Assembly (NCBI GenBank): GCA_028583605.1
Contig: CM053333.1
Coordinates: 9,828,638 to 9,892,637, forward strand
Direction of reading: 5' to 3'
Source of the DNA: Dastarcus helophoroides
Lineage: Eukaryota; Arthropoda; Insecta; Coleoptera; Bothrideridae
DNA length: 64,000 bases
Positions 34,331-46,235 of the stretch are shown piece by piece. Within the stretch, counting starts at the first letter, position 1. Each line of letters begins with the position of its first letter. Position numbers and translations under genes: made by a program. The notes under the pieces were generated by a model. That model worked only from the letters and a program-made list of their open reading frames with translations. It was not told the DNA's origin and ran no database searches.

Positions 34331-34921
34331 TGGCCAAATAAAATCAAAATCTGGAAAAGCAATTCGAAAATTCGAAAATTCGAAAACTTGCTAAGTTCAG
34401 GTTTAAATTTGAGGGAAGAAAAGTAACAATTACACAGTATCAATCAATTTTATTTCAGGAATTTCAAATTGTTAATTTTGTATTTTAAATTTCTGTTTCA
34501 ACTTCAGTTTCGAAAAAGTTAATTTTTTGAGTTCAAAATAAAACCTTTTTTGAATTTTCATAACTATTAACGATAAATATAACAACAGATATTAATACTT
34601 CTGGTAAGTAAGGGTTTAAAATGTCAACTTTTTTGAATTTGAAGAAAAAACTCGATTCAACATTTCGGGAAGAATTTGAAATAAAAAAACAATATTTCCG
34701 AACTTTAAGATTTAATTTCAAATTTTAAATTATTCTTAGTTATAACATCTACACTTTAAAGTGTTTCTTTTTCTAACTACAACATTATTTGTCTTTATTG
34801 CGGAAATTTTGGGTATTAAGTCAAAATGTTAAATATTAATTATTGTTAGATTTACAATAAAATTTCGATATAAAAACAGATTTTGGAGAAAAAAATTGAA
34901 ATCTAACAAAAATTCGAATTT

Positions 34922-34960
34922 TGGTGGAACGGGCTGGTCCTTGGTTAGTTTCAAAAATTC
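34922..34960 (+). repeat. Family G 5' fragment
   Basis: Only GGTGGAACGGGCTGGTCCTT and the following TTTCAAAAATT are recognisable. Confidence 0.5.
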
Positions 34961-35635
34961 GAATTTAAATAATATTCGAAAACCGAAAGAAAATAATTTT
35001 TTCTCAAAAATTAGATTTTATTTCCGAAATGCATATTTTGATTTCAAAATTTTGACTTTCATTTTAAAATTCTCATTCATCTCTGTGGTAAAAGTCTCAA
35101 TATCGAGTTATTTTTCTCAAAAATACTATTTTGCATTTGGGTTTTTCCCATCGTACAACGAATCTACCAATGTTGGGAGAAAAATGTCGAACAGTTTTAG
35201 TAGTTCCTTATCATGGTGCAATCCCGGAAAAAGTTTTAACCTCCTTTTAACCTCGGCCACTCGATTTTCCCAAAATTTCAGCTATCTCAAAATTTCACTC
35301 TAATAATTTTGAAATTATGACATCATTATCTAAATTTAAGAAATAATGATTTTAGTTTAAACTGAAAACTGTGAGAAAGCATCATAATGTTACCTAGTTA
35401 ATTTTTCGACTGACAAGGATTCGGAATACAAAAATAGAAATTTTGTGTTTGAACTTGAAGCGACATTTGATTACTTACCAAACCGATTCGATGCACTACA
35501 TAACAAAAGCAACAAATGTAGGTCTTTAATTTAAGATTCTGTTATTTTTTTGCCAACATCGATTTTCAGTATCTTAATCCATGTTTTGTGAACAGCGTTG
35601 ACATAACTACTTCCAGTCACGTCTTAGTTGTAACC

Positions 35636-36080
35636 AACCAGATCCCAGTCCCTCTTCAACGTCTCAGTAACTCTCTGAGACGTATTGCATGTTACTGAGA
35701 TGTGGTTACATCTCGGTAACCTGCAACCACGTCTCAGGAATCCGCAACCACGTCTCGGTAATTCGCAAACACGCCTCAGTAGCCCGCAACCACATCTTAG
35801 TAGCCCCCAATCACCTCTCAGTGGCTTTGCTTTCAATCAGATCTCAGTCGCTTTGGTTCCAATCAGATCTCATTCGCATCTATCAAGATCATCGATGTTT
35901 TAAGTTATATTATTTTTTACCATCGATATTAACATCGTTCGTTTACAGTTCCAACCTTGTCTAAGTGGCCTCATCTTCAACCAATTTTCGATTGCTCCCA
36001 ACCTCAATCATTTCGGTAGTTTCCAACCGTGTCGCAGTCCACGTCCCAGTCATTTTCAGCTATATCTCAGTTGCTTATTT
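35636..36080. repeat. 24-bp minisatellite (CAACCACGTCTCAGTAACCCG-like)
   Basis: The units CGCAACCACGTCTCAG, CGCAACCACGTCTCGG, CGCAAACACGCCTCAG and CGCAACCACATCTTAG follow each other at 24-bp steps around 35705-35830. Decayed copies lie on both sides. Because 24 is a multiple of three the frames repeat every eight residues (minus-strand frame 35624-35836); I regard that as a by-product. Confidence 0.8.
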
Positions 36081-39000
36081 AATTAGGTCTTTGGCTGTGA
36101 GAAGGCGAAACGAAAGTGTGACGATGATCGTCGCGCCACATTTTCACTTCGTTTTTTTTCTTGGTCATAACTGTGAGAAAACTTGGATCTGATTGAATTG
36201 TAACGGGCAACATTTTTTTAGGGTTTGGTATCTCGTAACATAAATATATCGCAGAGATACTTAATTTATTCTTCAGGAATCTGTCAGGCTGGAGTTCTTG
36301 TTTAGGCATAGAAGCTGTTGGAGTTCAAAGAAATTTATTATCTACCAACTTTTCTATTTGAAGTAGATACCTTATTGATTTATGAGACAAGCAGTAATTT
36401 CAAGGAGACACACGCAGATAGTAGTACTTGAGAATGGCTGAAGTAATATTAAATCATTGTGCAATGGCACTTATTATTTCTACTGTTTATTATTAGATCC
36501 ATAATTATTATTGTACCGATAGTGGAGAATGTAATGTCTTTGATTGGCTTGGAAATTCGCGACTGCGGAGGAACTTTCGACGTCGTTCGTCGTTGGCAGC
36601 TTTAACATCCTTAAATATTGGTTTAATGATAATGCATACAAAAATTTTATTTACCCGCAAATAAACAGGTGTCAAGAAGTGGTAGAAAGTAAAATTTGTA
36701 AACAGGGAGGGGCTGACTAATGACTTAACAGTAAATCAAGGAGTAAGAATATAAACATAAAGAAGGGGAAGGAAGGAAGTAATTAATAGAACAGCATTCT
36801 TTTGTGGTCGTATACCGACCGACACATTATTACACATAATAAATGACAAACGAGTACATAAAACCTGATTTTAGTATTGAAAGATCATACCTAGGCCCAA
36901 AACTAGCTAATCAAACCAGTTAGTTACGATAGTGTGCAACCTCTACAAAAAACATGTTGAGGTAGGTTTTCAATAATGCAACTCGTTACTGGGACTGGGG
37001 TGTCCCAAACTGGAATAACAACTAAGTCACGCGTTCACCCACACTTCGTTGCGCTCTTGATCTTCTTCCTTTGCGCTTGCCGTCTTGTCTACATTCTACT
37101 ACTTCGCTATTACCACCGTTAATTTGGTCATTATTTTACTCTCGCTAGTATTACCTTGGAACCATTTGTTTACTATTCATAATTATATAATGCTGCGCGT
37201 GTACGAGCGTTGTTTTCAGCATGAACGTTAATTGCTCTACACTATTTATTTATACATTTTTTATCATGAAAAATGACGAAATCATTAAAAGAAATTCGTA
37301 TGTTCTTCCTGCAACGATTCAAGAATTTTTGACAACTTTACAGTTAAACTATTAGAATTAAAGAAGTTAAATACGATTGTATTTTTAATTTATTTTTAAG
37401 GAGATAATCCCCAAGGGATTTACCTGTGAATATCCAGTACGATTCGCCTGTATACACTACGGAATTTTTAAAGTTCTTTCTCTTCATTTCTGGCTGTTTC
37501 TTTAGAAAAAAAATCTCCAAAGGAATTCGCCTATATCTTTCTTTGAATCACATTAAAATCTGCTTTTTTAATCTTTCTTCGATCGAAACTGAAGGGACAG
37601 ATTCGCTTATTTCTTCGGTTGAATCCTTAAGAAGATTCACCTTTCTCTTCATTTGACTCTCCAAGAAGATTTAGGTGTTTCTTCCTTACAAGTGGATTCA
37701 TCCGTCTTTTTATTGAATTTCCAGAATTTGCCTGCCTATTCCTCGAATTTCACAGGAAATTAACTTGTTGGCGCAAGTTTTTACATTGTCTTCTTTCTTC
37801 GATCTTTTGGGGAGATCTCTCCAGAGTAATTCGATGTTTTCCTTTACATTTTAAGCGGGATGCGACTGTCGCTTTCTATTAAATTTATAAATGTATATAT
37901 ACGAAAACATAGATGAAAAATGCTACGTTCAATAAAAATAAATCCAGAAATATTTCTAGGTTATAAATTAAATCGAATTATTTTTACCAAGACACCATAT
38001 AGTTGACTCACCCCTGCAACTGTCTGTTCCAGGGATTGGTTTTTTAATTCAACGGGTGCATACATAGATATGTGAAAAGATAAAGAATTGTCCATCGAGA
38101 GAGGCGTTGAGGTCTGGGAACAGCGTTGGGGATATTTGGCAGCATTATAACGTCAGATTATCGAGGTATTGCATGTATTGAGAATTTCGAGGGTTGGAGA
38201 AATTGCAATGCAAACAAAGGTGTCCGAAGTTACTTTACAATTTGTCAAAGATCCCTTTGCATGCCGCGATGCACTAAATAAATATTCCAAGTACATCTCC
38301 ATGCATATAAATCATTTATTATGAACACAATAGCGTTAACCCTTACCGTTGCATACCCGTTTAAACGTTCGTATAAATATACCATAAATTACTAAATAAA
38401 TAAATTTGCGAGCTTGTGTTAGAATTCTGTCAAGAACTGTTAGTAAATAAATTCCCCTGCACATAATTTATGTACAAAACTTCGAAAAAAGTTGTTTTTC
38501 TCAATATACTCATTTTTGGAGGTTAAATTACTGTTATTAATTAAACATAAATCAATTTAAATTATGAAATTACGTTCGCGTAATCAGAATATAAATCGTC
38601 GTTAATGTACAAGGTAACGTATTCCTAAGAAAAAAAACTTAATTGTTGTTGAGGAAAATTCTAATGCGTAATTAAGTAAAATATTTATACTATAAAAAGA
38701 AGGAAATGGATTATTGCATAATGCTTTTTATTCGAATTTATGAAAGGGTTTACAAGTAATGCTACATGCGATGATTTTAAAATTAATCGCGGTAGCCGCC
38801 TTTATCGATTTTTAAATTATTAAATAAATTAAATTAGTGTAGCACAAAATAAGGGCGAACTCTCGCAATTTATATTTTCGTCTCACTTTTTAATTATAAT
38901 GCAGCTTAGCTACTTTCCACTGTTTTCTTTGCACTTTGGGCAGGCAACAAAAGTTACTACTACTCTACGTGAATATTTACATTTTTTTTTTTTTTTCAGG

Positions 39001-39822
39001 TAAGTCACCTTTCTCATGGCATCACTTGTAAGTACTTTAACCTGTTATATTTACTTTGCCCAACCCATTCAGTGAATTCTGCTTTTGGAATGAATATGTC
39101 ATTATTCATTTGTATTTTAATTATATTGCAGTCGAAATCATTCAGAAGACTACACGAAAAATTGAAACTATTTTATTTAAAGTTTTTATTCTAATAATAT
39201 AGTCAGTATTAGTTTATGCTTGCTCAATTAAATTTTTTCTTAATTTTTTTTTGATTTTTTACTACTCTGGGGTGGGGAATTCGATCCTGGTCCTTATTTA
39301 TAATCCAGGGATTTCGAGATTATATTTGGTCAATACCGGGATCCCGGAATTATTTTGGAATTGAGGGTTATAAATAAAAGAAATCAGCTTTTTAACCAAC
39401 AAACCAAAATTTAGAAAACAATAAACGTAATCAGAATGCAGCTAATCAGACTTAAGAGGTAGAGTAACCAAGCTAAGGGTCACTTAATCTTTATTTTCAA
39501 GTTATCCTTTTTCAAGAATCAATAAGAACTCTTTAAACTTACATAAACTGAAAAAACCGAAAACATCCTAATTTGAATTATGATCTGAGAGAAAACAACG
39601 CGTCTAGTGTCTCATCACATCACGAAACATTTTATTTCAAACAAGCATAGCAATTCCATTGCGGTGCTGCTTGTTAGGAATAAAATTTGATGTATTTTAT
39701 ATTAAAATGATAGACAAGCAATTGACAAGCACTGACACCGAGTCTATTTTACAACTATTTTAAAATCATGTAAATCCCGAAGATCCTGAGATCGGAAAAA
39801 CTTGATACTGAAAATTTCTCTT
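36081..39822. other. Plain, mostly single-copy-looking sequence; no exon recognised
   Basis: The longest segment with few repeats. 37405-37840 contains a decayed ~50-bp repeat around (G)ATTCGCCTRTATC. The recursive splice site at 38984-39005 lies here. Frames are short and show no domain. Confidence 0.45.
38984..39005 (+). promoter_or_regulatory. Candidate recursive splice site (ratchet point)
   Basis: Fifteen consecutive T run into CAG at 38997-38999, and the next six bases are GTAAGT (39000-39005). A strong 3' splice site fused directly to a perfect 5' splice site, with no exon between, is the signature of recursive splicing in very long insect introns. It would place the window inside a long intron of a plus-strand gene. 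Chance juxtaposition cannot be excluded. Confidence 0.6.
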
Positions 39823-40410
39823 CTCTTTTCTTCCCTTTCCTTCTCTTCTCTTCTCTTTTCTTCTCTTCAATTTTCTTCTCTTTTCTTCGCTTATTTTGTC
39901 TTCTCCTCTTATCTTTCCTTCTATTACCTTCTCTTTGCTTCTCTTTTATTCTCTTCTCTTCTCTTCTCTTCTCTTCTCTTCTCTTCTCTTCTCTTCTCTT
40001 CTCTTCTCTTCTCTTCTCTTCTCTTCTCTTCTCTTCTCTTCTCTTCTCTTCTCTTCTCTTCTCTTCTCTTCTCTTCTCTTCTCTTCTCTTCTCTTCTCTT
40101 CTCTTCTCTTCTCTTCTCTTCTCTTCTCTTCTCTTCTCTTCTCTTCTCTTCTCTTCTCTTCTCTTCTCTTCTCTTCTCTTCTCTTCTCTTCTCTTCTCTT
40201 CTCTTCTCGTCTTCTCTCCTCTCCTCTCCTCTGCTCTCCTCTCCTCTCCTCTCCTCTCCCCTCCTCTCCCCTCCTCTCCTCTCCTCTCCTCTCCTCTCCT
40301 CTCCTCTCCTCTCCTCTCCTCTCCTCTCCTCTCCTCTCCTCTCCTCTCCTCTTCTCTTCTCTTCTCTTCTCTTCTCTTCTCTTCTCTTCTCTTCTCTCTT
40401 CTCTTTACTC
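39823..40410. repeat. TTCTC pentamer array 2
   Basis: 39950-40206 is essentially perfect (TTCTC)n. 40214-40350 is (TCCTC)n. 40350-40400 returns to (TTCTC)n. Decayed units flank it. This is a clean example of a variant unit spreading inside an array. Confidence 0.97.
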
Positions 40411-42079
40411 CTCTTTTTCCCCCACTCTTTCTCTCGATCCATTTCTTTTTGTTTATATTTTTAGGGCCTTTCCTCTTTTTCTTTTATTTTTGCTTTTGCT
40501 TTCTTCCTTTTTTATTTCTGTGTTTCTTTCTTTCTCTCTCTTTTTATATTACCTTCTCCTCTTATTTTTACGTGATGTAATGATTTACTAAAATTAACTT
40601 TGATAAAAATATTTGTATATTTATTTCATATTTTTAATCCTTATTTTATCACAGTATCTATCAGAGGTAATTCACACAGAAAATAAATGTAACGAGCATT
40701 ATGTACTATAATAGAAAAGGTTTACCTCACGAGGGATAGCTCGCAATACCACGCAATATTCGCCTTATTAAAACAAGGATGCAACGTCCAAGGCAAAGAT
40801 CAAGTGTTGGATCCCTCCTATTTTTTAATGCGTTTTAAATTATACTTATTACTTTTATCTCATTTTCATTACCTTTGACATTTTGGTAATAACTGTTTAT
40901 GCACACGTTTATTTTATTTTTTAATTAATATGATGTGTTTATCAAAAGTAAAAATTAATTTAAATAGAAACTAAACGTGATGAATATAATGTCATATAAT
41001 ACTAAAAAAAAGTTTGTTCCACGAGGAAATGGAATACCCTTATAGTGCTACATTTGTCTTAACCAATCAAGTCAATACCTGAAACCAAAGAACTAAAAAT
41101 CTTTAGAAGTGAAGCCAACGATCAGACAATTCCAGGAAACTTGTTTTCATCTCTTAAAATAGACCAAAGTTTGTGAAAGTGTTTGAAGTTTTAAATAAGT
41201 GGTAACTCCAATTCGGCATATTGGTTATTTTAATTTTCAAGTACAAAATCGAATAACTCATATACTGAATGTATTCAGCCAACTTACTAACTGAAACCAC
41301 GTCTTGAAAAGCGATACCCAACGATAACTAGATTAATAAGAAGCCCATAAACTATCTGTTGTAAAACTTGAAAATGTGTCAATTAAGACTTTAAGATTAA
41401 ATGCAGAGATTAACTAATTAACTTAAGAAATAAAGTAATTTAGTTGAAAATATAAATGACATTATTTGAAAATACGATGTTGTCATCTGAAATATTTATA
41501 TATGGAAAAATATATTCACGAACGAAACCGAAACGTAATAAGTTATTTAAGCGATCTCTCAGATATGCGACGGTTAATGAGGCATATGAGACCTGCACGA
41601 ATCCGTACGAAATAAAAGGAAAAAAAACCGTGTTCCAAATAAGGTTGCGATAAAGGTCACTCTACTCCGTCTGGGCCGGCGATCTTTTATTTTTCTCGTT
41701 ACCGGAAATTTGCCTTTATGCTGCTCCAAATATCGCCAAAAGAGAATGGTTTCTCGCTTTTTATAGGGCTCGCCCGATGTAGCACGTTGCCTTTCATCAT
41801 TGGCGGCTCGTTATCGACTTAAGTCACGATCGCAACAGAACGTAGAAAACCGCTTAGCCATAGAACGACACCAGCCAGATCGAGTTTTAATTGGCAATTT
41901 GTCCACAGTAGACGACTAATTTAGAATATTCAATGCGACGAGATTAGAAGGCGCATTACAAATGGCGCACAATGGTACTTTAAATTTAAAACAGTTAAAT
42001 TTATGACTCCTGATTGATAGTTCTTATCCTCCATTGGTTATATTTTACACAGGAAAAAAAGCGTGGGGCACATGTCTCT
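40411..42079. other. No gene recognised
   Basis: Plain sequence. 41650-41960 has noticeably higher GC and CpG content than its flanks but no open frame of note. Confidence 0.45.
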
Positions 42080-42730
42080 CCGTTTTCTCTTCTCTTCTCT
42101 TCTCTTCTCTTCGCTTCTCTTCTCTTCTCTTCTCTTCTCTTCTCTTCTCTTCTCTTCTCTTCTCTTCTCTTCTCTTCTCTTCTCTTCTCTTCTCTTCTCT
42201 TCTCTTCTCTTCTCTTCTCTTCTCTTCTCTTCTCTTCTCTTCTCTTCTCTTCTCTTCTCTTCTCTTCTCTTCTCTTCTCTTCTCTTCTCTTCTCTTCTCT
42301 TCTCTTCTCTTCTCTTCTCTTCTCTTCTCTTCTCTTCTCTTCTCTTCTCTTCTCTTCTCTTCTCTTCTCTTCTCTTCTCTCCTCCTCTGTTCCCTCTCTT
42401 CTCTTTTCTTCTCTCCTCTTCTCTTCATTTTCCGTTCCCCTCCCCCCCTTCCCTTCCTTTTCCTTACCACCTCTTCTCTTCTCTTTTCTTCTCTTCTCTT
42501 TCGTTCTCTTCTCTCCTCCTCTCTTCCCTCCTCTTCTCTCTTCTTCTCTTCATTTTCCTTTCCCCCCTACCCTTTCCTTTCCTTACCACCCCTTCTCTTC
42601 TTTTCTCTTTTCTTCTCTTCAATTTTCTTTTTTTGTCTTCTTTTATCTTTCCTTCTCTTCTCTTACGTTTCCTTCTCTTCGCTTCTCTTTTCTTTTCTTC
42701 TCTTTTGTTCTATTTTTTCTCCTCTCTACT
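42080..42730. repeat. TTCTC pentamer array 3
   Basis: 42090-42380 is almost perfect (TTCTC)n. After that it decays into irregular CCTC/TTCC mixtures, with a partial internal duplication (blocks near 42440 and 42560 share TTCATTTTCC and TTACCACC). Confidence 0.95.
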
Positions 42731-42778
<48 letters not shown>

Positions 42779-42831
42779 TTTTCCGACCTTCTCCGTAAGC
42801 AGTAAGAAAGAAGAAGGAGAGAGAGAGAGAT

Positions 42832-42864
<33 letters not shown>
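42731..42864. repeat. (TC)n followed by (GA)n, hairpin-capable
   Basis: A (TC)n run at about 42735-42772 is followed 45 bp later by (GA)n at about 42815-42864. The two are complementary and could form a long stem. Confidence 0.85.
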
Positions 42865-42869
<5 letters not shown>

Positions 42870-42879
42870 AAAATGAAGG

Positions 42880-44639
42880 ATACAAGGAATTATTCCGTTT
42901 GCCTTCTACCCATTTTTCTGCCTAAAACTTTCTTTAGCTCTTCTGTCCCTCATCTTCCCCGTCCTCATCTTACCCATTACACTTCATGTTTTTCTCTCCC
43001 CACTCATTTTTTTGCCTTTCTTTTTCCTTGTTTTGGTAATTAGACGCGTGGCGAGGCGAAGCGAATGTCGTTGTTTTGCCCCGGACGAGTTTTAATGTTT
43101 TATTGGTATCAATAAAATTTATAAAGTTAACCGTCTAAAGATGCGGCCGTCTTGTTCGATATTAGAAAAGAAGCTTATTGCCGCGTTCTATGACGATGTC
43201 AGGTAGGATTAAGACGTCAATCCGCGTGAGTTGCACTGCATAAAAATCAGATCGATGAATTGATATTGTGGCTGTCTTAAATGTTAATGACACCATGGCG
43301 TATGTAATGGCCAATCTCTATAATTGACAGTACAAAGTATTTTAACTCGGTTTAATAATTAGTAATTTATAATGGGCTAAACTTAAAAAAGTTGCTTAGG
43401 CTAGACAGGCGGATTTATATAAATAATATCTACATTTCAAATCTGAAATATTTGACGTCGCGTATTAGGTCTAAAAGGAAGTTAATGCAGATCTTCTTTT
43501 ATACCGAGGCAGTTTGCGTTGCGAACTTTCAATTGGATAAAATCAAACCTTCAACTGTTTTCATATGTAAATATTCGCTAATATAAATGACATCCGCTAA
43601 TCTGATCTGAGAATTGAGCTACTGCATCGTCCTGTTCATCAATTTAGTCTCGACTACTTTTTTAAGAAGTAATTAGTTATATTACACAGTGTATACCGTA
43701 CAAAAACATGGATTCAGCAATTACAAAGATAGAAGAATTATTCTCCAATGGAAGGAAATGTAACACTTCATTAGTTCTGTCAGAGTTGAAAAACTGTGAA
43801 CGAAGTGGCTAAGTGATTAGAAGATTTTACAAACCATAACACCTTTAACGCCATGTGTTATTTAGAGGCAATTTTGCGGCGGGTTTTAAATTAATTGGCT
43901 TACAGATTGCATAACGTTGGTGTTTTATAAACACCGATAATATCGTCAAATGAAATAGAAGGAGCTACGAAGGAAGATCGAATCAGTATCGGTAATTGGA
44001 ACTCTAATCGACCATTGGCTAAAAACCTCTAACCAAGTCCGATTGCCTTTAAAATTAATAAGCCAGCCTATCGGCCAATAATTAAGTTTGAAATAATAAT
44101 GAAAGGTTGTAATAACTGGGCGTATATTGTTGGAGAGCTTTTATTATTAGTAAGCTTTTTATCAGCAACATCTATCAAGTTATTTCGTGGTAAATCTCCA
44201 TCATGCATTGCCTTCCTTCGAAGGATTACCTTTGGTCACTTACGAAATTAAATTCAAATCTACCAAAACTCTTTGTATGTCCGTATGCAAAAATTTTACT
44301 CCTTTTTGCTTCTGGTATCCCTCAAACAGAAATTAGAGGTAACTTCGCCTTCTAGATGTGTTTGTGAGACATTTTAAAATATTTTTTTTCGGCGAATGCA
44401 TGTTCTAAATAACAAGGTGGATCTCCAATGCAGCAGTATTGTGTTAGTTGTAGATCTTCAACAATGTTCAGCAAGTTATCGTGGTTCCCATCTCCTACTA
44501 TCCTTGGTATGAGAGAATATGATTGAATTTGAACCCATGTGAACCAAGTCTTGTAATGGTCATCTTCAAAGTGTTTTATTCTTGATGAAGCCCAAGACAG
44601 ACTAATCCTGGAATCCTATTCTTAAGTTTGAAGGTCGGC
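42880..44639. other. No gene recognised
   Basis: 43020-43320 is less AT-rich and non-repetitive, with CpG-containing words; it looks like ordinary single-copy DNA. No exon is supported. Confidence 0.4.
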
Positions 44640-45080
44640 TCCTAAAAACACATTGGCGCTTTTGGATTCAGTTTAGGGAAGAGCGATTCCTCTAACACAT
44701 AAGTGACCTCCTCTGACTTCCTCTAACTGACCTATTCTCTTCTGACGATGGAGCAGAGACTTAGGCGATGGTGTACGAGTTGCTCTTTTATCCAAATACT
44801 TTCACGGGAGATGTGCGCAAGAATTGGTGGCCCTGATCTCCCAAAACTGAAGTTGTTAAAACCGTCGAAGACTGTCATTTCGAACAGTGAGGAGACTTAT
44901 GGAGAACTTCTTCTGAAAGACTTCCAAGCTCTGGCATTTGTTACCGAGCAAAGTGTTCCCTGATAATTATAACTTATTTGAAAAGCCGGCAATCTTTCTT
45001 TATGTTGACTTCCTATTTGTCGTGTCCCAAGAGTATAATAGGGATGACTTTTGCAAGTGAATTGTACTTAAAAAAAATGT
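44640..45080 (+). pseudogene. Old, diverged LINE 3' end (copy G)
   Basis: Although heavily diverged, the order of landmarks matches the LINE C-terminus and 3' end: TGGATTCAGTTTA and AGAGCGATTC, then CGATGGAGCAGAGACTTAGG, GGGAGATGTGCGCAAGAATT, GACTTCCAAGCTCTGGCATT and TTTTGCAAGTGAATTGTACT followed by an A-run. Multiple frameshifts. It is the oldest copy by divergence. Confidence 0.65.
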
Positions 45081-45657
45081 TGGCTTCCATCATTGTTAAA
45101 GTCACTTGAAAGGGTCGTGTTACGTCTCTGCTATGTTTACATTAATTAGCGATTACATTTTTTTGCTTGCGTCATGACAAGCAGCCTTCATTTTGACGCA
45201 ATAAATCGTCAGCAATGTCCATCAGGTTCTCCTGCCTCGTTAGTGCTTGATAACTCTTCATTCTCTAAAGTCATAATCATCCCTTTGAAGCTGCAAGTCT
45301 TCAGCAACATACGTAATGTCATTTCATGTTAAACTTTCATAGCGTGTTGGTCATGGACAAACTTTTCCTGAAGAACAACCGAAAACTTCTGTTGATCTTC
45401 GGGAAAATTTTGAAAGCGTTCATGTTTCTGAATTAATGACCCACATTTTCTTGTTCACTTCATAACATAATCTTTTTTCTAAATTTGATTTACTATCAAT
45501 ATTTAGAAAGTTATTGCTCCGGGGTCATCCATTGCAGCAGAGAAACACTTCAGTTAAACTAAAAACCTTCTTCTCGTCTTTTGGAAAACTTTGATGCTTC
45601 TTATTACTATAAAGCTGGGCCTTATCGCATTGGGAACTAAATGTTACTGTACTTTAT
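45081..45657. other. No gene recognised
   Basis: Non-repetitive sequence without a usable frame. Confidence 0.4.
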
Positions 45658-46235
45658 TAAAGTTTAATCCACTCGCAAAAGGTAACCCCATTATGTCTTC
45701 AAAACACTGCGAGTAGGATGCGGAAATAATGATACATGGCGATGAATTGCCTTCCTAAACAAGGATAGGTTGTAATTTTTGGGGAAAATTCCTTTCGGTA
45801 ACGAGTTCCATAGCTTGAAAGTTCTATAGAAAAAAAGAATCTCCGTAGACAGAAGTCCTCACTGCGTCAAGCTGGACCGCACAGGAATTTGCTCCGACTG
45901 TCTTGTATGTCTCAAGAATCTTGCCCTTGGGGGGATCAATCCTATCAGTCCCTGCAAGCATCTTTTATGATAGTACTTGTATAAAAGAGACAAGTCACCA
46001 ACCATCCGCCTGTGCTCTAGTTTTTCGAGAGAATAGGTCAAACTCTCGTCATCAATTAGGCAAATCGCTCTTCTTTGAATTGATTCCAAAAGAGCTAAAG
46101 TATGCTTTGGAGCTGAACTCCAAACATGAGAACATTATCCTAGTGTTGGCCTAACTTGAGCTTTGTATAATGTGAGTAGTTGATGAGATGTGAAGTACTT
46201 TTTAGCTTTGAAAATGTTGACTCTTAAACTACTTT
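45658..46235 (-). pseudogene. LINE copy F: C-terminal region and 3' end
   Basis: The plus strand starts with the T-run/AATCCACTCGCAAAAGGTAA tail. The minus-strand frame 45859-46089 reads IQRRAICLIDDESLTYSLEK, then MVGDLSLLYKYYHKRC and GLIPPRARFLRHTRQSE, then breaks. It is 5'-truncated near 46235, just beyond the KVLHISSTTHIIQSSS-equivalent thumb region. Confidence 0.85.

Larger units (their letters stand above)
33993..35635. other. AT-rich tract with family G fragments, no gene
   Basis: Family G pieces are at 34187-34330 (GGTGGAACGGACTGGTCCTT start, hammerhead-like block) and 34922-34960 (start only). The frames at 34172-34426 and 34896-35303 are translations across these repeats. Confidence 0.5.

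Noticed and set aside
39802..42885. Several 140-260 codon frames
   Set aside because: All lie on TTCTC or TC/GA arrays.
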